From an uncultured Verrucomicrobiota bacterium (lineage in GTDB: Bacteria; Verrucomicrobiota; Verrucomicrobiia; Palsa-1439), in NCBI GenBank assembly GCA_903847335.1, contig CAINDI010000144.1, forward strand, positions 1 to 34,092: a DNA stretch of 34,092 nt, in the 5' to 3' direction. The notes beneath the pieces are model-generated. The model ran no database searches, was not told the DNA's origin, and saw only the letters and a program-made list of their open reading frames with translations. The translations under genes and the position numbers were made by a program. This document shows, one piece after another, positions 16,471 to 24,646 of this stretch. Every line of letters begins with the position of its first letter. The first letter of the stretch is position 1.

Positions 16471-18077
16471 GCCGGGTGCCCATCCTTGAATTCGTACGGT
16501 CCACCGGTGACGGTTGGAATTGTTTGGAAATTTTCCGTTGGCGGTGGTGATGCGGTTTTCCATTCGAGAGTCGTGGCGTCCCACGGATTGGCGGCGACTT
16601 TTGTGCCTTTCTTCAGCGCGACCAGAAATGCGCCGAGGAACATAAATACTCCGGTGGCTAAAATCCACGAGCCGACCGTCGCGACGACATGGTAGGTGTG
16701 GTATTGCGGCGGATAGCTGTAGTACCGGCGCGGCATTCCGAGCCAGCCCATAATCATCATTGTGAAATAGAGAAGATTAAATCCGACAAAGATATGCGCC
16801 CACGCCACGACAATTGTCCGTTTATTGTACATCTTACCGGTCATTTTCGGAAACCAATAGAGTAACGCCGCGAAGAATCCCATTCCGGTCCCGCCGAACA
16901 TCGTGTAATGAAAATGGCCGACGACATAATAGGTTTCGTGGACATTAATATCCGTGGCCAGTGCGCCGTTGAGCAATCCGGTCAAACCACCGATGGCAAA
17001 CAAAAAAAGAAATGTCATCGCAAAAAGCATCGGCGGTTCAATTTTGATTGAGGCTTTGTACATCGTGGCAATCCAGTTAAACACCTTCACGCCGCTGGGA
17101 ATTGCCACGAGAAATGTCAGCAACGAAAACACCATTCGCGCCGTATTACTCATTCCGCTGGTGAACATGTGATGCGCCCAGACGAGATAACCGACAAATG
17201 CAATGGCTAAACTCGAAAACGCAATCGCTTTATAACCGTAGATATTCTTCCGACAAAACGCCGGAATCACATCCGAAACCACGCCCATCGCCGGTAGAAT
17301 CATGATGTACACCGCCGGATGCGAGTAAATCCAAAATAGATGTTGATACAAGAGCGGATCACCGCCGCGACCCGGATCAAATAAGCCGAGATTTAGAATC
17401 CGTTCCGCCATCACCATAATCAAAGTAACGGCCAGAATCGGTGTCGCCAGAATTTGAATCCACGCCGTTGCATAAAGCGACCAAGTGAACAGCGGCATCC
17501 GAAACCATGACATCCCCGGACAACGCATCCGGTGGATGGTTGTGATAAAATTTAACCCGGTTAAAATCGAGGAGAAACCAAGAATGAACGCCGCAAAAAC
17601 TGCCAGCGTCACGTTTGTGTTCGTTCGTAAGCTATACGGCACATAAAAACTCCAGCCGGTATCCGGTGGGCCGTTACCGGAAAACAACGCGGTCAATGCC
17701 AATAATGCTCCGATTACATACACCCACCACGACAATAAATTTAATCGCGGAAACGCCACATCCTTTGCGCCGATTTGAAGCGGCAAAATAAAATTGCCGA
17801 ACGCCGCCGGAATGCCGGGAATGATAAACAGGAAAATCTGAATCACGCCGTGGACGGTAAAAAATGCGTTGTAGGCCGCCGCGCTGTAGAGGTGCGTACC
17901 CGGCCAGAGCATTTTTAGACGCATCACGACACCGATTAATACGCCGACGCTGAAAAATATCAGAATCGAAATCAGATAAAGTACGCCAATGCGTTTGTGG
18001 TCGGTGGAAAAAATCCAACTGGCTAACCCTTTTCGGTGGCTTTGGTTTTCGAGGTAACTTGGTTCGGTGGTGGTCAC
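16467..18077 (-). CDS. ctaD: Cytochrome c oxidase subunit I (A2-type haem-copper oxidase)
   Basis: The catalytic subunit reduces O2 to water at the haem a3-CuB site and pumps protons. I start at GTG 18077, which overlaps the sco stop as GTGA, with AAAGGA about 12 nt upstream (536 residues); an ATG at 18125 is possible but overlaps sco by 52 nt. Numbered from the GTG: His76 and His389 bind the low-spin haem, His387 haem a3, His253 with Tyr257 form the CuB-linked pair, and His301-302 complete CuB. Asp106 marks the D-channel entrance and Lys330 (PSGVKVFNW) the K-channel. YSHP at 251-254 replaces the HPE motif, so this is an A2-type enzyme. Confidence 0.96.
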   Translation of the reverse strand: MTTTEPSYLENQSHRKGLASWIFSTDHKRIGVLYLISILIFFSVGVLIGVVMRLKMLWPGTHLYSAAAYNAFFTVHGVIQIFLFIIPGIPAAFGNFILPLQIGAKDVAFPRLNLLSWWVYVIGALLALTALFSGNGPPDTGWSFYVPYSLRTNTNVTLAVFAAFILGFSSILTGLNFITTIHRMRCPGMSWFRMPLFTWSLYATAWIQILATPILAVTLIMVMAERILNLGLFDPGRGGDPLLYQHLFWIYSHPAVYIMILPAMGVVSDVIPAFCRKNIYGYKAIAFSSLAIAFVGYLVWAHHMFTSGMSNTARMVFSLLTFLVAIPSGVKVFNWIATMYKASIKIEPPMLFAMTFLFLFAIGGLTGLLNGALATDINVHETYYVVGHFHYTMFGGTGMGFFAALLYWFPKMTGKMYNKRTIVVAWAHIFVGFNLLYFTMMIMGWLGMPRRYYSYPPQYHTYHVVATVGSWILATGVFMFLGAFLVALKKGTKVAANPWDATTLEWKTASPPPTENFQTIPTVTGGPYEFKDGHPA

Positions 18078-18913
18078 TGTAGTGCAAATTCCTTTCGATG
18101 TCGGCGCGTTGAAATTACCAACCAAGCAACAAAGAGTCCTAGCAGGAAAAGCATTCCACTACCAGCGACCTTCAACGTAGCAAATACATACCGGCGACCT
18201 TCGGGATCATACGAATAGCAAAATGATAGCGCACGGTTGATTGCCGGCATCGGTTGCCCTTTCGCGGCTTCAAGCACGGCCATCTTTATATCAAACGGCA
18301 TAAAACTGACACCGTATAAATACCGCATTACCCGCCCGTCGGGTGAAAGAATGGTGAGGACTCCGGGATGGTTAAAATCTTTACCGGCAGTGGTGTACCG
18401 GAACCCGACCGCATCAGTCACTTGGTCAATTGCCGTTTGTGTTCCGGTGAGAAAGCGCCAAGCCTCCGGAGGGAATGGTTTGTGAAATTGCTTGAGATAA
18501 TTGGCGCGCTTCTTGGCGGCAGTTGCCGGTGTATCGTTGGAATCGAATGAAATTGTAATGACTTGGTAATCGGTGCCGGGAACCAAATCTGACCGGTCGA
18601 GTGAATCTACAAGATTATTCAGCAGCGGCGTGCAAATGCCGGGGCATTCATAATAGACCAATGCGAGAATTGTCGGCTTGCCGAGTAACGATTGCAACGG
18701 AACTGGATTTCCTTGTTCGTCGCTGAAAGACACTGCCCCCGGAAGATTTTTTCCTAAATGCTCATCAATTCCAACTGTGCCGCCGAATGTCAGAGTGGGC
18801 AAAAGCAAAACGCCACACACCAACCACGACGCAACTGAGGGAATTGTGAACTTCCGATTTGATCCGTTCACGAGAACTACTGGTAAACCACTTTTTTCAA
18901 AATGCAAGCGCAA
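18074..18913 (-). CDS. Sco1/SenC-family copper chaperone for CuA assembly
   Basis: Sco proteins deliver copper to, or reduce the cysteines of, the CuA site of subunit II. The thioredoxin-fold protein has the copper-binding CPGIC (Cys90, Cys94) and His182 in FNHPGVLT. It has an N-terminal hydrophobic leader and a C-terminal membrane helix at about 251-270, so the domain faces the periplasm with two anchors or a cleaved signal. The start is uncertain: the longest frame begins at TTG 18913 (279 residues), 10 nt from the tRNA CCA end, while GTG 18871 is an alternative; neither has a clear ribosome binding site. It heads the oxidase genes and overlaps ctaD by 4 nt. Confidence 0.9.
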   Translation of the reverse strand: MRLHFEKSGLPVVLVNGSNRKFTIPSVASWLVCGVLLLPTLTFGGTVGIDEHLGKNLPGAVSFSDEQGNPVPLQSLLGKPTILALVYYECPGICTPLLNNLVDSLDRSDLVPGTDYQVITISFDSNDTPATAAKKRANYLKQFHKPFPPEAWRFLTGTQTAIDQVTDAVGFRYTTAGKDFNHPGVLTILSPDGRVMRYLYGVSFMPFDIKMAVLEAAKGQPMPAINRALSFCYSYDPEGRRYVFATLKVAGSGMLFLLGLFVAWLVISTRRHRKEFALQ

Positions 18914-18923
18914 CCTGTAAATT

Positions 18924-18999
18924 TGGTGGGCCCGGTAGGATTTGAACCTACGACCAAAGGATTATGAGTCCTCCGCTCTAACCACTGAGCTACGGGCCC
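18924..18999 (-). tRNA. tRNA-Ile2, anticodon CAT (lysidine type)
   Basis: Read on the minus strand, a full cloverleaf is present: 7-bp acceptor stem GGGCCCG/CGGGCCC, D arm with GCTC AGTGGTTAGA GC, anticodon stem GAGGA/TCCTT (last position G-T or mismatch tolerated), loop CTCATAA with anticodon CAT at 18964-18966, variable TGGTC, and T arm GTAGG TTCAAAT CCTAC. CCA is encoded (18924-18926). The body closely resembles Escherichia coli tRNA-Ile2 (ileX), whose CAT is modified by TilS to read AUA, rather than an initiator or elongator Met tRNA. It lies immediately upstream of sco on the same strand. Confidence 0.93.
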
Positions 19000-19018
19000 G
19001 ATTGTTTTCAATGCTGAA

Positions 19019-19047
19019 ATACTATGCATCCTCACGCAGACTGGCAA
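19019..19047 (-). promoter_or_regulatory. Putative promoter for tRNA-Ile2 and the downstream respiratory genes
   Basis: On the minus strand TTGCCA (19042-19047) and TAGTAT (19019-19024) are spaced by 17 nt, matching the sigma70 -35 and -10 hexamers at 5 and 4 of 6 positions. Transcription would start about 12 nt before the mature tRNA 5' end. The rest of 19000-19114 shows no other clear signal. Confidence 0.5.
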
Positions 19048-19114
19048 GCAAATCAACTTACGCCGGTAGTGACGAGCTTGCCGGGTGGGATTGATTCTGA
19101 TTATAATGCCGGCA

Positions 19115-21586
19115 ATGAAACGTTTCGTGCCGCTTTTGGCTTTGCTGTTGATTGCCGCGACTTCGCTGGAGGAAAACCGCCAATTCCAAGTCGCCAGCGC
19201 CGCCTTCAACGACAAACTCTACGATGTCGCCACGCGCCAGATTCAGGAGTTCCTCGAAAAATATCCGCAATCACCACGCACCGGTCATGCGCTTTTCTTA
19301 CTCGGCCGCGCTCAGCTCAACTTGAACGAGTGGGAAACCGCCATTCATACTTTAGAATCAGCGCTGGCGAAATGGCCGGACAAGCGTACGGACGAAGTCA
19401 TCTTTTGGATTGGTGAAGCACACGGTTGGGGTGGTGAATTTGCCGCCGCCGAAACCCGGTATGCGGAGCTGATTGAAAAATATCCACGGAGCACATTCGT
19501 TCCACCGGCATGGTATGCGCTCGCTACCGCACAATTCCGGCAAGGCCATTATGAAGCGGCGACTACTTCTCTGAATAAAATCCATGCCACCGGTGATCTC
19601 GCGCTCGACGCCGAATTGCTGCGCTGCCAACTCCTTCTCGCCGGGCAAGATTTTACCAAAGCCAATGCGGCCCTCGAAGTTGTCGCTCGCAAGGCCGGTA
19701 ACACTAACCGTGCTTTTTACCGGGCAAATTTCTGGCTGGGCGAATCGCTCGCGCGCCGGCAGCAATTTTCCGATGCACTCCTCCGGTACGCCGTGGTAAC
19801 CGATGCGTTCAAGGCGAAACCCAACGAACCGGTGGATGCGCAGCTAGCCGGTGAGGCTTGGTTTGCGGCCGGCTGGGCGCATTGGAATGCCGGCGAGTTT
19901 GCTACAGCCAGTGAAGCGTTCAGCACGGCCTTGGCGACTGCAACGAGCCGGAAGTTGAAACGCGATGCAATGTTAAAGGTAGCCGAGTGCGCCGCGCGCA
20001 CCGGCAAGACTGCTGATAGCGTGGCCGGATTAAAAGAATTTTTAGCAAAACAACCGCGCGATCCGTTAGCCGATGCCGCGCAGTTGGCTATCGGCGATTT
20101 GACGTTCAGTGGCGGCGCGAGTGGTGCGGTATTGGCGGAATACAATCGTTTCATCAGTACCTACACCAATAGCTCGCTTCTGGTACGCGCCTACACGCAA
20201 GCTGGTTGGTGTGCCTGGCAGTTGCAACAATTACCGGCCGCGCTGAGCTACTTCCAAAATGCATTGCCGCTACTCAAGGAAGAGGAAGCGCTCACTGCTG
20301 TGCAATTCAAAATTGCCGACATTCATTTTGTACTCGGACAATTTCCAGAAGCGATCAGTAACTTACAGCAACTCATCCGCGCTCATCCGCGGGTCGGCAT
20401 CGTTGACCGGGCTTACTTTCAACTCGGTGAAGCTCAACGCCGCGCCGGTGATGTGAAAGCCGCGATGGCGATATTCACGACTATCGCGAAAGAATATCCG
20501 GCCAGCCATTGGGCGCCGGGCGCACAATATAGCCTTGGTCAATTACTCGCCGGTGAACGCCGGGAAGAAGAGGCGCGCGCCGCATTTGCTGTCGTTCATA
20601 ATTTCCTAACCAATGAATGGGAATCGAATGCCGCCTTGGCCATCGGCGAATCATTTGCCCGCGAAGGTCAAACGGAACTAGCCATCGCGGAGTTTGATAA
20701 ACTTACTGCCGCTGGATTGGAAACAGAATTAGCGCAGCAGGCATTTTACGATCGGGGTTGGATTCTTCCGCGCGAAAAAACTTTGGCGGAATTTTCTGAA
20801 TTTCTCAAAACACATTCCCAAGCAAAACTCGCGCCCGATATCCAATACTGGATTGCCGACGAATACCTCCGGCAGCGTGATTACCTGAAAGCGCAGGCGC
20901 AATTCCAGTCGTTAGCGGAAAATTATCCGGCGAGTCGCATGGCGGATACCGCGCAGTATTTTGCCGGGCGCGCCGCGTATGGCCGGCAAGATTTCGAGGC
21001 GGCGATTAAGCTTTATGAAACTTTATTGAAAAAGTTTCCGCAATCAAATTGGCGGTGCGACGCGCGATTTGGTCAGGGCGATGCGCTGAGTGAGCTTGGC
21101 AAATTTGATGACGCACTGTTGGTGTTTGAGTCGTTGACAAAGGAGTTTCCGGATTGTTCGCTGACCGGTGAAGCGTGGGGGAGGAAAGGGGATTGCCAAT
21201 ACTCGTTGAGCCGGCACGACGATGCGCTGGCAAGCTACCGGAAGGCACTCGATCTCGCAAAAGATTCCGGCACGCGGAATCAGGCGTTGTTCAAACTCGG
21301 ACAGACGTTTGAGGTGCAGAAGAAATTTGATGATGCGATTCAGCAATACACGAAGGCGCTGTATGAAACGACTGCGGCGCTGACTCCGGATGTACCGGTT
21401 GAGCGATTCTGGTCGTGCAAAGCGGCTCGCGCTGCTGCCGGTCTGAAAGAACAGCAGAATCAATGGGCTGACGCCATTACGTTATACATCCGGCTTGGTG
21501 AACTCTGTCCGGACTTGAAAGAACTCGCCGATGATCATATTCGGAAACTTAAAACTCCGCATCCCGAAGCTTTACTGGTTCGATAA
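19115..21586 (+). CDS. Large periplasmic tetratricopeptide-repeat protein
   Basis: The product is a TPR scaffold predicted to lie in the periplasm or be attached to the outer membrane. From ATG 19115 it has 823 residues: a signal peptide (MKRFVPLLALLLIAATS) then TPR-like helix pairs over almost the full length, with recurring patterns such as A.....Y......P.S......Y.LG and FDDAIQQYTKAL. Several repeats match the YbgF/CpoB or BamD-like sub-type (YPxSxxAxxAQYxxG). An upstream in-frame GTG (19085) would add ten residues. It precedes exbB-, exbD- and tonB-like genes by 55 nt, so it may be the periplasmic partner of that complex. No catalytic domain is seen. Confidence 0.85.
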   Translation: MKRFVPLLALLLIAATSLEENRQFQVASAAFNDKLYDVATRQIQEFLEKYPQSPRTGHALFLLGRAQLNLNEWETAIHTLESALAKWPDKRTDEVIFWIGEAHGWGGEFAAAETRYAELIEKYPRSTFVPPAWYALATAQFRQGHYEAATTSLNKIHATGDLALDAELLRCQLLLAGQDFTKANAALEVVARKAGNTNRAFYRANFWLGESLARRQQFSDALLRYAVVTDAFKAKPNEPVDAQLAGEAWFAAGWAHWNAGEFATASEAFSTALATATSRKLKRDAMLKVAECAARTGKTADSVAGLKEFLAKQPRDPLADAAQLAIGDLTFSGGASGAVLAEYNRFISTYTNSSLLVRAYTQAGWCAWQLQQLPAALSYFQNALPLLKEEEALTAVQFKIADIHFVLGQFPEAISNLQQLIRAHPRVGIVDRAYFQLGEAQRRAGDVKAAMAIFTTIAKEYPASHWAPGAQYSLGQLLAGERREEEARAAFAVVHNFLTNEWESNAALAIGESFAREGQTELAIAEFDKLTAAGLETELAQQAFYDRGWILPREKTLAEFSEFLKTHSQAKLAPDIQYWIADEYLRQRDYLKAQAQFQSLAENYPASRMADTAQYFAGRAAYGRQDFEAAIKLYETLLKKFPQSNWRCDARFGQGDALSELGKFDDALLVFESLTKEFPDCSLTGEAWGRKGDCQYSLSRHDDALASYRKALDLAKDSGTRNQALFKLGQTFEVQKKFDDAIQQYTKALYETTAALTPDVPVERFWSCKAARAAAGLKEQQNQWADAITLYIRLGELCPDLKELADDHIRKLKTPHPEALLVR

Positions 21587-21631
21587 AAATGGGAATGCAT
21601 TCTTGCCAAAAGATTGCCAGTTGGATTAAAC

Positions 21632-21636
21632 AGGAG
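21632..21636 (+). promoter_or_regulatory. Ribosome binding site of the exbB-like gene
   Basis: AGGAG stands 5 nt before the ATG at 21642 and fixes that start. The short gap 21587-21641 shows no terminator hairpin after the TPR gene, consistent with read-through. Confidence 0.7.
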
Positions 21637-21641
21637 TCATT

Positions 21642-22247
21642 ATGCTGATGCTAATGCAACAAGGCGGACCGTTGATGTGGTTGATTCTATTGAGCGCGGT
21701 GGTCGCGTTCGTGATTTTTAGCGAACGATTTTTGTACTACCACCGGGCGCATATTAATACCGGTGATTTTGTGAACGGCATCCGCAATGCGCTGAAGCGC
21801 GGCAATGTTTCCGAGGCGCTTGCGTTGTGTGACGAAGCGCCGGGTCCGGTGGCGCAGGTTGTGAAAGCCGGTATCGAAAATCGTGAGCTCCACCGAGAAG
21901 ACCTCCGCGAAGCAATGGAAGACGCCGCACGTATTGAGATTGCCCGACTTGAACGCCGGTTGGTGGTGCTGGCCACCATCGCCCAGATCGCGCCACTGCT
22001 TGGCTTTCTCGGCACGGTCGCCGGTATGATTAGCACTTTCAAAGTCATGCAGGCGACAATGCAGTCCGCGCCCGGCCAATTAGCCGGTGGTGTTTGGCAG
22101 GCACTCTTAACGACTGCAGGTGGACTAGTCGTCGCCATCCCGGCGTATGTCGGCTACAATTACCTCGTCAGCCGGATGCGGAGCATTGTGCTGGATATGG
22201 AAAAAGCCGCAAACGAAATCATCAACTTCCTGACGCGCCGTCCATGA
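21642..22247 (+). CDS. MotA/TolQ/ExbB-family motor subunit with Glu-to-Gln change
   Basis: ExbB/TolQ proteins form the pentameric inner-membrane stator that uses proton flow to energise TonB or TolA. The 201-residue product has three helices: about 12-30, 112-135 and 150-175. The conserved LLGFLGTVAGMISTF block carries Thr125, and LLTTAGGLVVAIPA carries Thr158, matching the pore Thr residues of ExbB. The position equivalent to E. coli ExbB Glu176 is Gln153 (GVWQALLTT, codon CAG). The gene overlaps the exbD-like start by 4 nt (ATGA). Family membership is clear; whether it conducts protons is doubtful, given the parallel change in its partner. Confidence 0.93.
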   Translation: MLMLMQQGGPLMWLILLSAVVAFVIFSERFLYYHRAHINTGDFVNGIRNALKRGNVSEALALCDEAPGPVAQVVKAGIENRELHREDLREAMEDAARIEIARLERRLVVLATIAQIAPLLGFLGTVAGMISTFKVMQATMQSAPGQLAGGVWQALLTTAGGLVVAIPAYVGYNYLVSRMRSIVLDMEKAANEIINFLTRRP

Positions 22248-22669
22248 CTTTCAAAACTCACGTCACCATCGCCAACGGTCGCATTGATGCCGCGCCGATG
22301 ATTAACGTGGTGCTTTTGCTTTTGGTATTTTTACTCCTGAGTTCGCCGTTTGTTTTGCAATCCGGGTTTGGCCTCGTGGAAATGCCGACTGCGCGCGGAC
22401 CGAAGAATGTTTCACTGCAAGAACTGGTGATTACCATCTCGCGCGACAATCTGCTGTTCTTCAAAAATCAGCCGACGACATTGGCAAAGTTACCGGAGCT
22501 TTTACGGAGTGCCGCCGGTGAAACGCGCAATCCCGAACTCATCATCAAAGCCGACCGGCAAGTCGGCTACGATACTTTAATCAAAGTCATCGACAGCGCG
22601 TTTGATGCCGGGATTTCGGCCATCAACCTCGCCACGCGAACCGAAACACCGGTCGCGCCGTCAAAATGA
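22244..22669 (+). CDS. ExbD/TolR-family protein with Asp-to-Asn change in its helix
   Basis: ExbD/TolR subunits sit in the ExbB pore, and their single helix carries the essential protonatable Asp. This 141-residue protein has the usual architecture: short cytoplasmic N-terminus, helix 19-40, and a periplasmic domain with the LIIKADRQVGYDTLIKVID segment typical of the family. The motif normally written P-x-I-D-V reads APMINVV: Asn21 (codon AAC) replaces the Asp equivalent to E. coli ExbD Asp25. Its ATG 22244 overlaps the exbB stop, and its stop overlaps the tonB-like ATG, both by 4 nt. The upstream open frame to 22094 is only exbB read in another frame. Confidence 0.92.
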   Translation: MTFKTHVTIANGRIDAAPMINVVLLLLVFLLLSSPFVLQSGFGLVEMPTARGPKNVSLQELVITISRDNLLFFKNQPTTLAKLPELLRSAAGETRNPELIIKADRQVGYDTLIKVIDSAFDAGISAINLATRTETPVAPSK

Positions 22670-23388
22670 TTCCGCGCATTCGTGTTCACGAACGCCACGT
22701 TTTGATGTGGTTATTGATTGCATCCATGGCGGCGATGGCAATGGTTGCCATCTGGCTGTTTTGGAGCCATCAAGCTAGTCACACTCTTGCACCGGGCGGC
22801 GCCGCGCATGTTCATTGGTTGCGGCCAACGCAGCAGCCAATCATTGCTGAGTACTTTGATCCGAGCGTGATGTCGCTCCCGAATCCGCGCGGTTTTTCCG
22901 GCAATGCTTGGCGGCATCTTGCGCCGGCGATCCAAACGGCATACAAGCCAGAACAACCACCGGCGTTTCTCGCTTTACCGGCAAGTGCGCCATTGCCGGT
23001 TTTATTACCGGAGCCTTCCCTCGGTGAATTGACGCAAACACAAATCACGCCGACTGCAATTGAATCCGAATCCGTTACCACGGCAACGATTGTCCCGGTC
23101 ACAAATTCGATAATTGAAATCACCGGTGCATTAAGCGGGCGGCAGATTTTACAGTCACCGGTGTTGCCGCTGGCGAGCGTGCCGGTGCGAACCACGCGAG
23201 TCTTAATTGCCGTGACCGGTGATGGCCGAGTTCGGTATGCGGTGCTGGAACGCTCGTCCGGAAATGAAGTGCTGGACGGCGCGGTGGTGGAGATTGCCCG
23301 GCAGGTGTGGTTTGCGCCGGAACCAAATATAAATCCATTGGCGTTGACGTGGGGCACGCTGCGATTAGTTTGGGCAGCGCGCATTTGA
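22666..23388 (+). CDS. TonB-like energy-transducer protein
   Basis: The 240-residue protein has a cytoplasmic start, one membrane helix (about 14-33), a modestly proline-rich periplasmic linker (about 50-130), and a C-terminal domain with the TonB pattern GDGRVRYAVLERSSGNEVLDGAVVE (split across about 185-210). This resembles the fold of TonB carboxy-terminal domains that contact outer-membrane partners. The helix lacks the His of the canonical TonB S-x3-H motif needed for coupling to ExbB/D. It overlaps the exbD-like stop by 4 nt and is the last gene of the cassette. Function as a TonB is inferred; it could be a structural linker in a modified complex. Confidence 0.8.
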   Translation: MIPRIRVHERHVLMWLLIASMAAMAMVAIWLFWSHQASHTLAPGGAAHVHWLRPTQQPIIAEYFDPSVMSLPNPRGFSGNAWRHLAPAIQTAYKPEQPPAFLALPASAPLPVLLPEPSLGELTQTQITPTAIESESVTTATIVPVTNSIIEITGALSGRQILQSPVLPLASVPVRTTRVLIAVTGDGRVRYAVLERSSGNEVLDGAVVEIARQVWFAPEPNINPLALTWGTLRLVWAARI

Positions 23389-23391
23389 GAG

Positions 23392-23423
23392 TTGTCATGC
23401 GGCACACAAGCCGGTAAGAATAA
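23392..23423 (+). promoter_or_regulatory. Possible promoter of guaB3-guaA
   Basis: TTGTCA (23392-23397) is followed after 17-18 nt by TAAGAAT, an imperfect -10. It lies in the 92-nt gap before guaB3. No purine riboswitch aptamer is recognisable in this leader. Confidence 0.35.
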
Positions 23424-23464
23424 CGGAGTTCGCGGCAGGCGAGTGAAAACCATTTTGAAAAACT

Positions 23465-23470
23465 GAGGAG
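23465..23470 (+). promoter_or_regulatory. Ribosome binding site of guaB3
   Basis: GAGGAG stands 10 nt before ATG 23481 and decides the start. Confidence 0.6.
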
Positions 23471-23480
23471 AATCGTAATC

Positions 23481-24644
23481 ATGGGAATGTGGATTGGAAG
23501 AAATCGAAAAGCACGAGTGACCTACGGGTTTGACGACATTGCGTTGGTGCCCGGCGATATTACAATTAATCCGAACGAAGTGGACACGACATTCCAGCTC
23601 GGGGCACACAAAATTCGCGTGCCGATTTTGGCGAGTGCGATGGACGGCGTGGTGGATGTAAAATTTGCGATCGCCATGGGTAAACTCGGCGGCGTCGCGG
23701 TGCTAAATCTCGAAGGCGTGCAGACCCGGTACAAAGATCCGGCGGAAATTCTCGACAAGATTGCGAGCGCGACCAAAGAAGAAGCTACGCATCTGACGCA
23801 GCAAGTTTATACCGAACCAATCAAAGAAGAACTCGTTGCTCAGCGCGTCAAGGAAATCAAAGCGGCTGGCGTTCTTTGTGCTGTTAGCGCGATTCCGCAA
23901 CGCGCAGAACGTTTCGGTGCAATTGCCCAAGAAGCCGGTGCGGATATTTTTGTGGTGCAATCTACCGTTTCCACCGTTCGTCATATCTCCAGCGAATATG
24001 CGACGTTCAATGTTGCTGAGTTCTGCAAAGCGATGAAAATTCCGGTGGTCATCGGTAACACGGTGACATATTCCGCGACGCTCGAACTGATGCAAAGCGG
24101 TCCGGCGGCGATTCTTGTCGGTGTTGGTCCCGGTGCGGCTTGCACCACGCGCGGCGTTCTTGGTCTCGGCGTGCCACAGGTCACGGCGACGGTGGATTGC
24201 GCAGCCGCTCGCGACCATTATTTCAAACAGACCGGCCGGTATGTTCCGATTATTACCGATGGCGGAATGAATAAAGGTGGCGATATTTGCAAAGCATTCG
24301 CTTGCGGTGCGGATGCGGTAATGATTGGCAGCGCGTTTGCGCGAACGAAGGAAGCGCCGGGACGTGGTTATCACTGGGGTATGGCGACTCCACACGCGAA
24401 TTTACCACGCGGCACTCGCGTCCGTGTCGGTGTCACCGGCACAGTGAAGCAGATTCTTTTTGGCCCGGCTGAACTTGATGACGGTTCGCAGAATTTAATG
24501 GGTGCGCTGATGACCTGTATGGGCAACGTCGGGAAAAAGAATATTCGTGAATTCCAAGAAACCGACATCATTATTGCTCCGGCGATCAAGACCGAAGGCA
24601 AAATCTTCCAGACCGTCCAAGGCGTTGGCATGGGCAGCAAGTAG
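23481..24644 (+). CDS. guaB3: GuaB3-family IMP dehydrogenase-related protein
   Basis: The 387-residue TIM barrel belongs to the IMP dehydrogenase/GMP reductase superfamily and lacks the CBS (Bateman) insert of canonical GuaB; the barrel runs straight through residues 80-130. The catalytic loop is GPGAACTTR with Cys221. The phosphate and nucleotide regions [20 protein letters not shown] and VMIGSAFA are intact. It could oxidise IMP to XMP for the adjacent GMP synthase. A GuaB3 from cyanobacteria has been reported with GMP reductase activity, so the reaction is open. The Met1 context ([20 protein letters not shown]) matches the family start. It overlaps a possible guaA GTG by 1 nt. Confidence 0.9.
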   Translation: MGMWIGRNRKARVTYGFDDIALVPGDITINPNEVDTTFQLGAHKIRVPILASAMDGVVDVKFAIAMGKLGGVAVLNLEGVQTRYKDPAEILDKIASATKEEATHLTQQVYTEPIKEELVAQRVKEIKAAGVLCAVSAIPQRAERFGAIAQEAGADIFVVQSTVSTVRHISSEYATFNVAEFCKAMKIPVVIGNTVTYSATLELMQSGPAAILVGVGPGAACTTRGVLGLGVPQVTATVDCAAARDHYFKQTGRYVPIITDGGMNKGGDICKAFACGADAVMIGSAFARTKEAPGRGYHWGMATPHANLPRGTRVRVGVTGTVKQILFGPAELDDGSQNLMGALMTCMGNVGKKNIREFQETDIIIAPAIKTEGKIFQTVQGVGMGSK

Positions 24645-24646
24645 TG

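Noticed and set aside
16471-16668. N-terminal extension of cytochrome oxidase subunit III
   Set aside because: The extra 66 codons lie inside ctaD and show no subunit III similarity; the TTG at 16470 gives the expected length.
23389-23480. Purine riboswitch before guaB3
   Set aside because: The 92-nt leader lacks the conserved purine aptamer loops, and no terminator or sequestering hairpin is evident.
22812-23609. Minus-strand open frame of 265 codons opposite the tonB-like gene and guaB3 start
   Set aside because: It crosses two real genes and their intergenic region, with no domain signal; a shadow frame.
23703-24395. Minus-strand open frame of 230 codons opposite guaB3
   Set aside because: guaB3 is unmistakable on the other strand; the antisense product shows no conserved motif.
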